This document shows positions 15,932 through 25,694 of a stretch of DNA of 59,318 nt, piece after piece (position 1 is the stretch's first letter; the number at the start of each line of letters is the position of its first letter). Below the pieces are notes generated by a model that saw nothing but the letters and a program-made list of their open reading frames with translations, was not told where the DNA came from and made no database searches. Made by a program: the position numbers and the translations under genes. The stretch covers positions 1 through 59,318 of the forward strand of contig JAHEXZ010000021.1 in the NCBI GenBank assembly GCA_023251835.1, read 5' to 3'. The DNA is from Bacteroidota bacterium. GTDB taxonomy: Bacteria; Bacteroidota; Bacteroidia; 2-12-FULL-35-15.

Positions 15932-17076
15932 GATTTTGCCAGGCTAAGTTGATTAATGGGGATAAGATTTACATTATATTTTTTAATAATCATACTCATT
16001 AAAAGATCATTTTTTATTTTTTGCATTATCCGATTTGTCTGCGCTTCATTGTATCCCATTACCATTTGGTCTGTTAGTTCCAGATGTTTCACACTATAAT
16101 AAAAACCAGCAATAACATAAGGGCCAAACGGAGTGAGAGGCATATCAAAAGAGCTACCGGTAAGATTAAAAACAGTATTTGGCATATATGTATTTGTATT
16201 TTCAACTCCTTTATACTTCATATAATATTGAGCTGCAAGCAGACGAGATGACATTCGCGGATCTGCCATACATAGCAATCCGGCTAAAGGTTTCTGTTTT
16301 TCAGACTGATGGAGTAATATATCATGTAATGATTCCTTTGTTCTGTTATTACGGATATATGCTTGTACATCATCCCAAAATGGAACAGCAGGATGTCCTC
16401 CATCTACTCTTATTAGAGCATGTATCGCATAATCCTGTATACCTGCAGTAACTTTAATATCGAGTGTTTTCAAATTAGGATCAGACATAATAGCCTTTTC
16501 GAGGATAGCACGTTGTGCCCTTGGATGAGTTCTCAAATAGTCAATACTTTTCACCCAATCACCTGCTAAATAACCATCATAAGCATATAGCTCTCTAAGC
16601 AATATACGTATTTTGCTATCAGTATCTATTGTAACTTCTTCTCCTTTTCTTTTGATAACCGGTTTTTCCTCAACAATAAGTTTTTCAAGCTCTATACCAA
16701 CACCACTTGCACCTAACATACCACAATTAAAAGGTGAGCCTTCCACAATTTTCATATTATGTATATGGCTTACATAGCTTTTATCTGAGCTTTCATCCAG
16801 TTCGCCATGTGAATTGATATGCACATAATAACTTATTTTTTTATTTATATAATTACTATTCCTCTGATTAGTCTCAAAAGTGCGCTTGATATCCTCAATA
16901 ACATCTGGAGTTACAAAAGATCCTGCCGCCCTGATTACATGAAATTCAATATGAATTCCTTTCTCCTTATAAGCGGTAGAAATAGTGTTGACAGCTTCCA
17001 CCTGCAATTGGTTTAAGTCTCTGGCATCAGCACAACCTATCAGAATATGAACCTGTTGTTCTTCTATCTCTTGCAT
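15928..17076 (-). CDS. Tandem beta-carbonic-anhydrase-like protein
   Basis: A 382-residue cytoplasmic protein I read as two beta-carbonic-anhydrase-like halves. The first half has GCADAR with Cys15, Asp17 and Arg19, where the family has CxDxR. It also has RAAGSF near residue 49 (family RNAGN) and a strand ending in HINSHG, with His90 in the place of the His of HxxC but Leu93 in the place of the Cys. The second half has MADPR (270-274), NLTGSSF, the helix GFYYSVKHLE, and GYNEA (341-345), so all three metal ligands are replaced while the Asp-Arg pair stays. Zinc binding is therefore doubtful even in the first half. It is coupled to the bestrophin gene. Confidence 0.6.
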   Translation of the reverse strand: MQEIEEQQVHILIGCADARDLNQLQVEAVNTISTAYKEKGIHIEFHVIRAAGSFVTPDVIEDIKRTFETNQRNSNYINKKISYYVHINSHGELDESSDKSYVSHIHNMKIVEGSPFNCGMLGASGVGIELEKLIVEEKPVIKRKGEEVTIDTDSKIRILLRELYAYDGYLAGDWVKSIDYLRTHPRAQRAILEKAIMSDPNLKTLDIKVTAGIQDYAIHALIRVDGGHPAVPFWDDVQAYIRNNRTKESLHDILLHQSEKQKPLAGLLCMADPRMSSRLLAAQYYMKYKGVENTNTYMPNTVFNLTGSSFDMPLTPFGPYVIAGFYYSVKHLELTDQMVMGYNEAQTNRIMQKIKNDLLMSMIIKKYNVNLIPINQLSLAKS

Positions 17077-17250
17077 ATTTTTATTAACATTAGATTTTAC
17101 AAAAATATAATAATATAGCTAACTGGAAATTTTCTTGTAAAAACAAAAAAAATTGAGACTTCAAAAAGGATTTTTTATAGTTTTACTCAAAGTAATTCTT
17201 CTTTCGTACCTAAATTAAACTCTGCTATCATCAGTAAATAAAAAAATTAA

Positions 17251-18117
17251 ATGAAACTAATTATTAATAACCTTTCAAAAACCTATTCCAACGGACTTAA
17301 AGCTTTGGACAGTATCACGATGGAAATCAATAGTGGAATGTTTGGTTTGCTTGGCCCAAACGGAGCCGGTAAATCTTCATTGATGCGAACTATTGCTACA
17401 TTACAGGAAGCGGATACAGGCACTATTATGTTAGGGGATATTGATGTAATCAAACAAAAAGATGCAGTACGTAAAGTGCTTGGTTATCTGCCGCAGGATT
17501 TTGGTTTTTATCCAAAGGTTTCTGCTTTTGATATGTTAGACCATTTTGCAGTTTTAAAAGGTATAGCTAATTCAAAAGAAAGAAAAGACGTATGTGATGC
17601 CTTACTTAATCAAACCAATTTATATGAAGCCCGAAAACGCAATCTTAGTGATTACTCCGGAGGTATGAGACAACGTTTTGGAATTGCACAAGCATTACTC
17701 GGTAATCCTAAATTAGTAATTGTTGATGAGCCAACAGCAGGCCTGGATCCAATGGAGCGTAATCGTTTTCATAATCTGCTGAGTGAAATAGGTTCAACTA
17801 TTATTGTTATACTTTCTACCCATATTGTTGAAGATGTACGTAATCTGTGTTCCAATATGGTGATTATGAATCAGGGAAAAATTCTGCTTTCCGGAAAACC
17901 GGCTCAAACCATTGAAGATATGAATGGAAAAATATGGAGCAAGCTGATTGACAAAGAACAATTAACAGATCATAAAAACAATTTTAAAGTTATTTCAACA
18001 AAAGTGGTAGAAGGAAAAATACAAATACATGTGTTTCATCCAACACTGCCCGATTCTTCGTTTAATAGAGTTACTGCTGACCTTGAAGATGTTTATTTTG
18101 CAACGATAACCCAATAA
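17251..18117 (+). CDS. ABC transporter ATP-binding protein
   Basis: A 288-residue ATPase of an ABC exporter. Walker A is GPNGAGKSS (residues 36-44), the signature is YSGGMRQR and Walker B is LVIVDEPTAGLDP. The C-terminal tail of about 70 residues matches long ATPases of the CcmA / multidrug type. It precedes a permease/M1 peptidase gene on the same strand with about 100 bases between, so the two likely form one exporter. The cargo is unknown. Confidence 0.92.
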   Translation: MKLIINNLSKTYSNGLKALDSITMEINSGMFGLLGPNGAGKSSLMRTIATLQEADTGTIMLGDIDVIKQKDAVRKVLGYLPQDFGFYPKVSAFDMLDHFAVLKGIANSKERKDVCDALLNQTNLYEARKRNLSDYSGGMRQRFGIAQALLGNPKLVIVDEPTAGLDPMERNRFHNLLSEIGSTIIVILSTHIVEDVRNLCSNMVIMNQGKILLSGKPAQTIEDMNGKIWSKLIDKEQLTDHKNNFKVISTKVVEGKIQIHVFHPTLPDSSFNRVTADLEDVYFATITQ

Positions 18118-18123
18118 GATATG

Positions 18124-18218
18124 AGATGTGAGTATTGAGATATGAGAAAAGCCATGTTTCAATACTTGCAGTAATCGTCATTAAACTATCACATATCTCA
18201 AACTAAATACTCACATCT
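18124..18218. repeat. Palindromic repeat between ABC ATPase and permease genes
   Basis: AGATGTGAGTA (18124-18134) pairs with TACTCACATCT (18208-18218), and inside it AGATATG pairs with CATATCT and GTATTGA with TCAATAC. The whole gap between the two ABC genes is this hairpin-rich repeat. It could slow or end transcripts of the ATPase gene, or may simply be an inserted repeat. Confidence 0.6.
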
Positions 18219-18221
18219 AAC

Positions 18222-21200
18222 ATGTTTAAACAACTATTTCTTTTTGAACTCAAGCTTTGGTTTAAAAAACCAGCAACCTATATCTTCTTTTTGATTTTCT
18301 TTGGGCTTTCCATGCTCATTACTTCAGCAATAGCCGGATTGCTTGGCACTTCAAGTGTTGATAGTAACACTACCATCAATTCAGCAAATGCTATTGCCGA
18401 TATTTTAAATGGTTTGAATACCGATATTATAGGCGCCATTATTTTAATCACTATTATTGCCCCTGCAGTGTATAAAGATTTTCAGTACAATATGCATCCA
18501 CTGCTGTTTACAAAGCCTATAAGTAAACCAGGGTACTTATTCGGTAGGTTTACTGCCACTTTTCTGGTAGCTTTATTTGTGCTTTCAGGAAGTATATTAG
18601 GGCATATGGTTACTTGTATTTTTCATGGAATAGAAGCTGGCAGACTGGGGAATTTCAGCATTATAAATTACCTGCAACCTTTTATTTTATTTGTTGTTCC
18701 CAATACCTTGCTGATAGGAGCTATCTTTTTTTCTCTTGTTACCTTTTCACGTAACATGATTGCGGGTTACGTTGGTTGTGTTGCTTTGATATTAATCAAA
18801 AGTATTACATCTGCATTGCTTGGTGATATAGATAACCAAACGCTTGCTGCTATTATAGAGCCATTTGGCGAACAAGCTTTGAAAAAAATTACAAAATACT
18901 GGTCACCCGCTGAACAAAATACATTATTAATACCATTGGAAAATGAACTACTATACAATCGTTTATTGTGGCTGAGCATTGCAGGAGGTATTACAGCTCT
19001 TACCTATTTCCGCTTTAAGTTCAGCCAGTTTAATGAACCTGTTTTTTTATTCCGAAAAAAAAACAGGAAGGAATTTCTCTCTACCATATCCGCATCAGTT
19101 CATTCATTGGCAGATGTTCCTAAAGCAACTCAACTGTTTACAAACCGATTCAGTATATACCAGGCGTGGTACTCAGCTAAATTTGAATTTGGTAAAATTG
19201 TTAAAAGTATTTTCTTCCTGATTATTATTGCATTGAGTATTTTGAGTTTTGTCGCTGTCAGCTCCCAGCTAAACCTTATCTATGGTACATCAACCTATCC
19301 CGTTACCTACCAGATGCTTCAGATTGGTGGAGGCATTTTTCAGTTTTTTATGATTATTCTAATTGTATTTTATGCAGGTATTACTATCTGGCGTGAACGT
19401 GATGCCAAAATAGATGAGCTTATAGGGGTAAGTCCGGTTGCGCCATGGGTAAGCTTTGCCTCCAAACTAACAGCAATAGTTATGGTTCAGGTTACATTGC
19501 TGTTTGTTATTATGACTACCGGAGCGGTACTTCAAATGTATAATGGATATTATAAAATTGAATTATTACAATACATCAAAGAATTATTTGGTTTAAAGTT
19601 GATAAGCTTGACCTTAGTTTGTGTTATGGCTATGGCTATACAGGTGATTATAAACAATAAATATGTTGCCTATTTTGCGGCAGTATTAATTCTTATTGTA
19701 TTGCCGATAGCATTTAATTTATTGGAGTGGAATAACCAGTTGATGCTATTTAACAGCAGCGGCCCACGCCTCCCATACTCCGATATGAATGGATACGGAC
19801 ACGGCATTTATCCTTTCCTTATTTTTAAAACCTATTGGATCGGCTTTGCACTCATTCTTATTGTGCTTTCCAACCTATTATGGGTACGCGGCAAAGAAAA
19901 AGGCTTCAAAACCCGTTTACATATTGCAAAGCCATTATTCAATATGAAAGCAAAAGTATTTATCTCATCAGGTTTACTTATTTTTCTGTTAAGCGGAGGA
20001 TTTATTTATTACAACACCAGTATCCTTAATAAAAATATTTCTTCGAAAGAACAGGAAAAAATGCAGGCCGATTATGAAATAAAATATAAACAGTATTCCC
20101 GAACTCCTCAACCACGCATTGTTGCTGTCAATTGGAATGTTGATATTTTTCCCGAAAAACGGGGTGTTACAATGAATGGTTATTATATTATTAAAAATAA
20201 AACAAAACAACCAATAGATACTATACTAATAAATCTATATCCGGAAATAACTGATCCAGAATTAAAATTTGGTTTACCAGCAACTCTTTTTATAGATGAC
20301 AAAGAAAACGGATTCCGGCTTTATCAACTTTCAACACCATTAAATCCGGGAGATTCAACACGTTTGGAAATGAAATTGAATTATTTTCCTAAGGGATTTA
20401 AAAATTCAGAAGCAGGAACAGCTATTGTATACAATGGTACTTTTTTTAACAGCCAGTTTGCTCCCGGCATAGGTTACCAGGCTGAAGGAGAACTAAGCGA
20501 TGACTCCGCAAGAAAAAAATATGGGTTAAGAAAAAAGGAACGTATGGCCAATGTCAACGATTCCCTTGCACGTATGAATACATATATTAGCAATGATGCC
20601 GACTGGATAAACTTTGAATGTACCATAAGTACATCGAATAGCCAGATAGCTATTGCTCCGGGCTATCTTCAAAAAGAGTGGGAAAAAGATGGAAGGCGCT
20701 ATTTCCATTATAAGATGGATTGCAAAATATTAAATTTTTATGCATTTCTTTCCGCGCGGTATGAAATAAAACGGGAGCAATGGGTTTCATCATCAAATCC
20801 CAGGCAGATAGTAGCTATTGAGATTTATTATAACAAAGGCCATGAATACAATCTTAACCGTATGATTAATAGTATAAAAAAATCATTGGATTATTATACG
20901 AAGAATTTTAGTTCATACCAGCATAAACAAGTGCGTATTATTGAGTTTCCACGATATGCTACTTTCGCGCAATCATTTCCGAATACAATACCATTCTCTG
21001 AAGGTATCGGTTTTATTGCTAAAATAGATGACACTAATCCAGAATCTATTGATTATCCTTTTTATGTAACAGCACATGAAGTTGCACATCAGTGGTGGGC
21101 ACACCAGGTTATTGGCGCTAATGTTCAGGGTTCTACACTGATGGCGGAAACTATGTCGCAATATTCAGCATTGATGGTAATGGAAAAAGAGTTTGGTAAA

Positions 21201-21923
21201 AAAGCCATGAAGAAATTTTTAAAATATGAAATGAATCAATACCTGCAGGGACGGGCTCTGGAGGGAAAGAAAGAATGCCCGCTAATGCTTGTAGAGAACC
21301 AGCAGTACATACATTATAACAAAGGCAGCGTGGTGATGTATGCATTAAAAGATTATATAGGCGAAGATTCTTTAAATGCTGCTCTTGCAAAATACATCAG
21401 AAAGGTAGCCTACCAGGAGCCGCCATATACCAACTCTATTGAGTTTGTAAACTACCTGAAAGCCGCCACTCCTGACAGCTTAAAATATATAATTAATGAT
21501 ATGTTTGAAACTATTACTTTGTATGAAAACAAAACTACCGGTTGTTCTTATAGTAAAACCAAAGACGGTAAATACCTTGTGAAAATTACAGTGGAAAGCA
21601 AAAAGATGAAAGCGGATAGCATTGGAAAAATGAAAGATGTTGCTATTAACGATTGGATTGATATTGGCGTTTTTGGCAGCAAAGAAATAAATAGTGAAAC
21701 AGAAGAAACAGAATTATATCTGCAAAAACATAAGATTAACAAGAATAAAATGGAATTTGAAATTATTGTGGATGAAGAGCCTGAAAAAGTTGGTATCGAT
21801 CCATATAATAAATTAGTTGACCGCACACCGGATAATAATACGCGTTCAGCTAAAGAAGGAGTTAAAGAAAATGATGAACCGAAAGATGAAGGTGGAAGTG
21901 TAACAATTAAAGTAGGTGCTTAA
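18222..21923 (+). CDS. ABC transporter permease fused to M1-family peptidase
   Basis: A 1233-residue protein in two parts. The first 600 residues hold about 12 hydrophobic segments of an ABC-2-like permease, beginning MFKQLFLFELKLWFKKPATYIFF. The second part, from about residue 610, is a periplasmic M1 aminopeptidase-like domain with HEVAHQWW at residues 952-959 (His952, Glu953, His956) and the likely third zinc ligand Glu976 in LMAETMSQYSAL. The domain order fits a known Bacteroidota family in which a transporter exports something to its own peptidase. It is preceded by its ATPase. The tail after residue 1200 is a low-complexity acidic segment. Confidence 0.9.
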   Translation: MFKQLFLFELKLWFKKPATYIFFLIFFGLSMLITSAIAGLLGTSSVDSNTTINSANAIADILNGLNTDIIGAIILITIIAPAVYKDFQYNMHPLLFTKPISKPGYLFGRFTATFLVALFVLSGSILGHMVTCIFHGIEAGRLGNFSIINYLQPFILFVVPNTLLIGAIFFSLVTFSRNMIAGYVGCVALILIKSITSALLGDIDNQTLAAIIEPFGEQALKKITKYWSPAEQNTLLIPLENELLYNRLLWLSIAGGITALTYFRFKFSQFNEPVFLFRKKNRKEFLSTISASVHSLADVPKATQLFTNRFSIYQAWYSAKFEFGKIVKSIFFLIIIALSILSFVAVSSQLNLIYGTSTYPVTYQMLQIGGGIFQFFMIILIVFYAGITIWRERDAKIDELIGVSPVAPWVSFASKLTAIVMVQVTLLFVIMTTGAVLQMYNGYYKIELLQYIKELFGLKLISLTLVCVMAMAIQVIINNKYVAYFAAVLILIVLPIAFNLLEWNNQLMLFNSSGPRLPYSDMNGYGHGIYPFLIFKTYWIGFALILIVLSNLLWVRGKEKGFKTRLHIAKPLFNMKAKVFISSGLLIFLLSGGFIYYNTSILNKNISSKEQEKMQADYEIKYKQYSRTPQPRIVAVNWNVDIFPEKRGVTMNGYYIIKNKTKQPIDTILINLYPEITDPELKFGLPATLFIDDKENGFRLYQLSTPLNPGDSTRLEMKLNYFPKGFKNSEAGTAIVYNGTFFNSQFAPGIGYQAEGELSDDSARKKYGLRKKERMANVNDSLARMNTYISNDADWINFECTISTSNSQIAIAPGYLQKEWEKDGRRYFHYKMDCKILNFYAFLSARYEIKREQWVSSSNPRQIVAIEIYYNKGHEYNLNRMINSIKKSLDYYTKNFSSYQHKQVRIIEFPRYATFAQSFPNTIPFSEGIGFIAKIDDTNPESIDYPFYVTAHEVAHQWWAHQVIGANVQGSTLMAETMSQYSALMVMEKEFGKKAMKKFLKYEMNQYLQGRALEGKKECPLMLVENQQYIHYNKGSVVMYALKDYIGEDSLNAALAKYIRKVAYQEPPYTNSIEFVNYLKAATPDSLKYIINDMFETITLYENKTTGCSYSKTKDGKYLVKITVESKKMKADSIGKMKDVAINDWIDIGVFGSKEINSETEETELYLQKHKINKNKMEFEIIVDEEPEKVGIDPYNKLVDRTPDNNTRSAKEGVKENDEPKDEGGSVTIKVGA

Positions 21924-21946
21924 AAAAAATTTTAAACTCTATTGCA

Positions 21947-22378
21947 ATGAAAAAGTATTTGTTCATAGTCGCTCTATCACTGCTCACTTGCAGGTATTAC
22001 TCTCAAACTAAAAACGACATAGCTACAACCATCCAAAAAACAATGCACAACCAGGAAATAGCCTGGAACAAAGGAGATATTGATGGTTTTATGTCTGCTT
22101 ACTGGAACAGCGACAGTTTAAAGTTCATTGGCAAAAATGGAATCACATTCGGCTGGAAAAATACATTAGAAAATTATAAAAAAAATTATCCAGACCAAAC
22201 TGCAATGGGTAAATTAAGTTTTTTGCTTATCAGTATTGAACCATTATCTGAAAATAGTTGTTATGTAATTGGCTCCTGGAGTCTGATAAAGAAAAAAGGA
22301 AATGTAAGTGGTTTTTATACGCTGCTTTGGAAAAAAATAAATGATACGTGGGTAATTGTTGCTGATCATACAAGTTGA
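21947..22378 (+). CDS. Secreted NTF2-like (SnoaL/DUF4440-type) protein
   Basis: A 143-residue protein with a signal peptide (MKKYLFIVALSLLTCRYYSQ) and one NTF2-like domain: a helical start (IQKTMHNQEIAWNKGDIDGFMSAYW), then beta strands (FLLISIEPLSENSCYVIGSWSLIKK, VSGFYTLLWKKINDTWVIVADHTS). The GDIDGFMSAYW segment is a signature of DUF4440 proteins. The role is unknown; it may bind a small molecule. It follows the ABC permease/peptidase by 24 bases and may be in its transcript. Confidence 0.8.
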   Translation: MKKYLFIVALSLLTCRYYSQTKNDIATTIQKTMHNQEIAWNKGDIDGFMSAYWNSDSLKFIGKNGITFGWKNTLENYKKNYPDQTAMGKLSFLLISIEPLSENSCYVIGSWSLIKKKGNVSGFYTLLWKKINDTWVIVADHTS

Positions 22379-22431
22379 TCTGCGTTAATGTATAATTTTT
22401 ACAACGTTTTCAAACATTACTTTTTTACGCC

Positions 22432-22545
22432 CAACAACTGGATATAACTGCTTGTTCTAATGTATTTAGACTTTATTACCTTCTTGAAGTCGCTAAGGGA
22501 TTAGGAGTTGAAATAGAAGAACTGATAAATTTAAATGATAATTAA
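22432..22545 (+). pseudogene. Remnant of an XRE-family regulator C-terminus
   Basis: In frame, without a start codon, the sequence reads QQLDITACSNVFRLYYLLEVAKGLGVEIEELINLNDN and then stops at 22543-22545. The run FRLYYLLEVAKGLGVEIEELI matches the C-terminal part of many Cro/C1-type helix-turn-helix domains, where one expects a preceding helix-turn-helix. Nothing upstream of about 22414 keeps the frame with sense. It is therefore probably a decayed regulator. Confidence 0.45.
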
Positions 22546-22608
22546 TAATACCAATACAGTATCTGTAATACTATATAACCAATAACTCTAATAACTAATA
22601 ACCGCAAA

Positions 22609-23715
22609 CTATTGGACCTGCAGCTTATACCACTGCTTCCATACCTGGCAAGCTGGCCGTTGTACCATTTTTTCATCTATCAATCCGGTATCTTTCCACA
22701 ATAACACCAACTCTTCTGTATAACCGAGCGCATAAAAAGTATTTAAGGCCGCATCATAATCATAAGCGCAAAACCATATAATAAATTTTGCATTATTTTT
22801 CTGACAAAAATCAAACAGATAATTTACATAATCTTTCTGCCATTGTAGTGTGCCCTCTTTATTTAAGGCTGTCACATTTAAATCTTCTGCAATATAACCT
22901 GTTTCAGCAACAGCGAAAGGCTTTGCTGAATTAATATCTACATAAGATTGAAAAAAGGCATCAGGAATAAGTGCCGGACTGCTTGATCCATAAACTGGTG
23001 AGCCAAAAGAAGAATAGGGATAAGCACTGATAGTAATCCAGTCGGTATAAGGCTCTAATTCTTTCGCATTTACAAGAAATCTGTTATCAGGCGAAACCAT
23101 AAAACTAACAAAACAGGGGATATTGGGGAATGTCGCTTTCAATCGTGGGTATACCATTGACAGAAATTGTTTATACTCTCCAAACTCCTCTGCTGCCCAG
23201 CTTCCTAAATTACTTTCCACACCAAAATTAATGTAATCAGCTCCCAATTGATTTGCGAGATAAGTGATAAACTTTACATATGCAGTGACTACACTTGTAT
23301 CATTAAAATGTTTTCCAGACCAATTATTTACATAGGTAGCATTTGGTGATTTACCATAATAGCCTGTACGCTCCTTACGGCTGATTTTAAGTGCAGCAAC
23401 ACTCAACAGTACTTTTTTAGAAGAATTTGTTTTTTGAATCCTGCGACTCAAATCATCCGTTAATTGCTGAGGCATCGGAAGGTCGTTGTATGCTTCTTCC
23501 CAAGGCACACCATCATCAAAATGGTGAGAAACCATATCGCAATTATCATTAATGAAATTATAAGCAAGATTGTATCCCTTTGTTGTAAAATCAGGTGGCC
23601 ATGGCGTTACGCCCATATAAAAACTGCGGATTTGATTAGGTAATGATTCTTTTTTACAAGAACCAATAAACAAGACACCAACAAAACAGAACAACAACAG
23701 ATATATTTTTTTCAT
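22609..23715 (-). CDS. Glycosidase-like (beta/alpha)8-barrel lipoprotein, paralogue A
   Basis: A 368-residue lipoprotein. The lipobox ends FIGSC, so Cys20 carries the lipid. The body has the strand-helix rhythm of a (beta/alpha)8 barrel. Two glutamates sit where clan GH-A glycosidases have their catalytic pair: Glu167 in INFGVESNL and Glu271 in FAVAETGYIAED. It is clearly a paralogue of the gene at 25695-26798. I cannot name a GH family or substrate; a surface-anchored carbohydrate-acting enzyme is likely. It faces the barrel-like gene at 23732 and the propeller gene at 24300, on the same strand. Confidence 0.7.
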   Translation of the reverse strand: MKKIYLLLFCFVGVLFIGSCKKESLPNQIRSFYMGVTPWPPDFTTKGYNLAYNFINDNCDMVSHHFDDGVPWEEAYNDLPMPQQLTDDLSRRIQKTNSSKKVLLSVAALKISRKERTGYYGKSPNATYVNNWSGKHFNDTSVVTAYVKFITYLANQLGADYINFGVESNLGSWAAEEFGEYKQFLSMVYPRLKATFPNIPCFVSFMVSPDNRFLVNAKELEPYTDWITISAYPYSSFGSPVYGSSSPALIPDAFFQSYVDINSAKPFAVAETGYIAEDLNVTALNKEGTLQWQKDYVNYLFDFCQKNNAKFIIWFCAYDYDAALNTFYALGYTEELVLLWKDTGLIDEKMVQRPACQVWKQWYKLQVQ

Positions 23716-23731
23716 TTGCGTAATTAATATT

Positions 23732-24214
23732 TTACTTCATTTTTAAATAATATGCAACTCCCAGATGTGGAGAAAATGAAATATTTAAAAAATTAGTTGG
23801 GCCAAAGGTCATTTTAGGTTTTGTTTCGACTATAATGCTTAACTGTTTCACATCTGCCAAAGGCACAAACTCAATTCCAAGAGGTAGCTGTATCCCGGGA
23901 ATATAACTATCAAATGTAAGTCCTATCCCCGTGTAAACTTTTACTTTGTTCGTATTAACGAATCTGTAATTACGGTTAAATTCCAAAACAAAAAAAGGAA
24001 GGGCGCTAAATGTCATTCCTCCTTTGAAATCAGAGAACCATTTTTCAGTTAAATTGCTTCTATATCCAATTTGTTTTTGGAATGGATATATTGCAAAACC
24101 TTTAGTTATTTTTGATACTTCATTTTTTCGACTTACATATGAAGTGCTGTCTTGTGCATTTAATGACAGATAAATGATCATTAAAAGGGAAAAAGAGATA
24201 GATTTTAATTTCAT
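23732..24214 (-). CDS. Secreted small protein, possible beta-barrel
   Basis: A 160-residue protein with a signal peptide (MKLKSISFSLLMIIYLSLNAQ). The mature part alternates strands ending in aromatic residues (GYRSNLTEKWFSDFKGGMTFSALPFFVLEFNRNYRF), which suggests a small outer-membrane barrel, and the last residue is Lys, not Phe. It lies 16 bases upstream of the lipoprotein paralogue A, so the two may share a transcript. I do not recognise a family. Confidence 0.6.
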   Translation of the reverse strand: MKLKSISFSLLMIIYLSLNAQDSTSYVSRKNEVSKITKGFAIYPFQKQIGYRSNLTEKWFSDFKGGMTFSALPFFVLEFNRNYRFVNTNKVKVYTGIGLTFDSYIPGIQLPLGIEFVPLADVKQLSIIVETKPKMTFGPTNFLNISFSPHLGVAYYLKMK

Positions 24215-24299
24215 TTTATATAAATTAATTGGTTACAAATTAAAAATAGAAAATTAATTGTTTAAGTGTAAAGTCAATCCGAATTTGATAAAAAAGCAA

Positions 24300-25586
24300 C
24301 TACTCCAAAATGATCTTTTTAGTAACAAAACCTGTATTAAGTTTTATTTTAGTAATATACAAACCCGGAGAAAGTCCTCCATCTTGCAAAATATATTCCT
24401 GAACATTTAATCCCGAAATTTGTTTAAGCATTCTACCTGTCAAATCATACACTTCTATTTGTTGTATAGTACTTAGCCCTGATACTGAAAAATTAATAAC
24501 AGAAGAAGAAGGATTCGGGAAAATATTAATAGTTTTAGTATTAAATTTTGTTGGCACTAACGTTTCAATATTAGCTGTTGCAAGCCCAATTTTTAGATTG
24601 GTTGCGCTTGTATCACTACTACCATGATACCACATTTCAAGTTCATTTCCAATTTGCAAAACACTTGGTGCAAAAGCATTAAAATAATCCCAACTGCCTG
24701 CTGGCCCCTTGGGAAGAACCGGGGCTAAGGAATCTATTTCCCAAGTTATTCCGTCATTTGACTTAGCCAGCCAGGTTTCATAATTATCGTTATCTTGTTT
24801 GGTTGCGCTAAACCAGATATAATATGTTGAATCTATTTTAAGTACAGCAATGTCGCTAATCTTTTTAAAAAAACTTGAAGTATCCGAATATATTACCGGT
24901 TCGGCATTTCTGTTCCAACTGATACCATCTGTAGAAGTTGCATAACCAATGCCCCATACCATTTGTCCACCCGCAGAATCAGGGCCTACTCCAAGGTACC
25001 ACATTTTATAATCAGAACTCTCTTTTAGAACAACAGGCCCCCAAAGGCCCCATGAAGACCACCTATTTGTTATACTTGTCGTGTCAATAGTCAAGATTGG
25101 ATTATTTAATGATTTTGTCCAATTTACCCCATCGCTCGATGTTGCTAAACCGATTTGAGCTCTTTGTTGGTTGTTATTGGAATCGACATAAGGATAACCG
25201 GAATAATACATGCAATATAATGAATCACTTATTTTTATCGTCCAGCAAGTTTCCGTGCCATAAGCATCCCAACTATAGGTTGAGCCATTCGAAAGAATTG
25301 GTGAACCAACACGTGCCCAATTTATTCCATCCGGAGAAGCCGCATAACCAATTCTTGGCCTTGCATGTGTATCTCCAGGAATAACACCGGCAGCAGTATA
25401 CCACATTTTGTATAGGCTATCACTATTGTCGTATATAACGGCAGGGTCGGCTACCACCATATCAAAACCAGGGTTTGTCCTGCCGCTTAGTACCGGATTA
25501 TTTACATATTTTGTCCAGTTGTATTGAGCAAAAGAATTAAAAATAGTAAGCCCAGCAACTGCCAGTGTAAAGAGATTTTTTTTCAT
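24300..25586 (-). CDS. T9SS-secreted glycosidase-like five-bladed-propeller protein
   Basis: I start this at the ATG at 25586 (MKKNLFTLAVAGLTIFNSFAQ), 428 residues; an in-frame GTG lies upstream at 25634, but only the ATG start gives a signal peptide. Five similar repeats follow, each with a block like DPAVIYDNSDSLYKMWYTA and then IGYATSTDGISWNR, as in GH43/GH130-type propellers. The C-terminus is a type A T9SS sorting domain (IFPNPSSSVINFSVSGLSTIQQIEVYDLTGR ... GLYITKI). It is therefore exported across the outer membrane. It lies between two lipoprotein paralogues, which suggests a shared carbohydrate job. Confidence 0.8.
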   Translation of the reverse strand: MKKNLFTLAVAGLTIFNSFAQYNWTKYVNNPVLSGRTNPGFDMVVADPAVIYDNSDSLYKMWYTAAGVIPGDTHARPRIGYAASPDGINWARVGSPILSNGSTYSWDAYGTETCWTIKISDSLYCMYYSGYPYVDSNNNQQRAQIGLATSSDGVNWTKSLNNPILTIDTTSITNRWSSWGLWGPVVLKESSDYKMWYLGVGPDSAGGQMVWGIGYATSTDGISWNRNAEPVIYSDTSSFFKKISDIAVLKIDSTYYIWFSATKQDNDNYETWLAKSNDGITWEIDSLAPVLPKGPAGSWDYFNAFAPSVLQIGNELEMWYHGSSDTSATNLKIGLATANIETLVPTKFNTKTINIFPNPSSSVINFSVSGLSTIQQIEVYDLTGRMLKQISGLNVQEYILQDGGLSPGLYITKIKLNTGFVTKKIILE

Positions 25587-25694
25587 TTTTTTATTTTTAA
25601 TTATGATTTTATTTTGAATTACCCCTACATTCACAAAGAATCATTGATTAATCTTTCTGCGAATCGGGTTAGATTAAGGTTTCGGTTTCACTGA

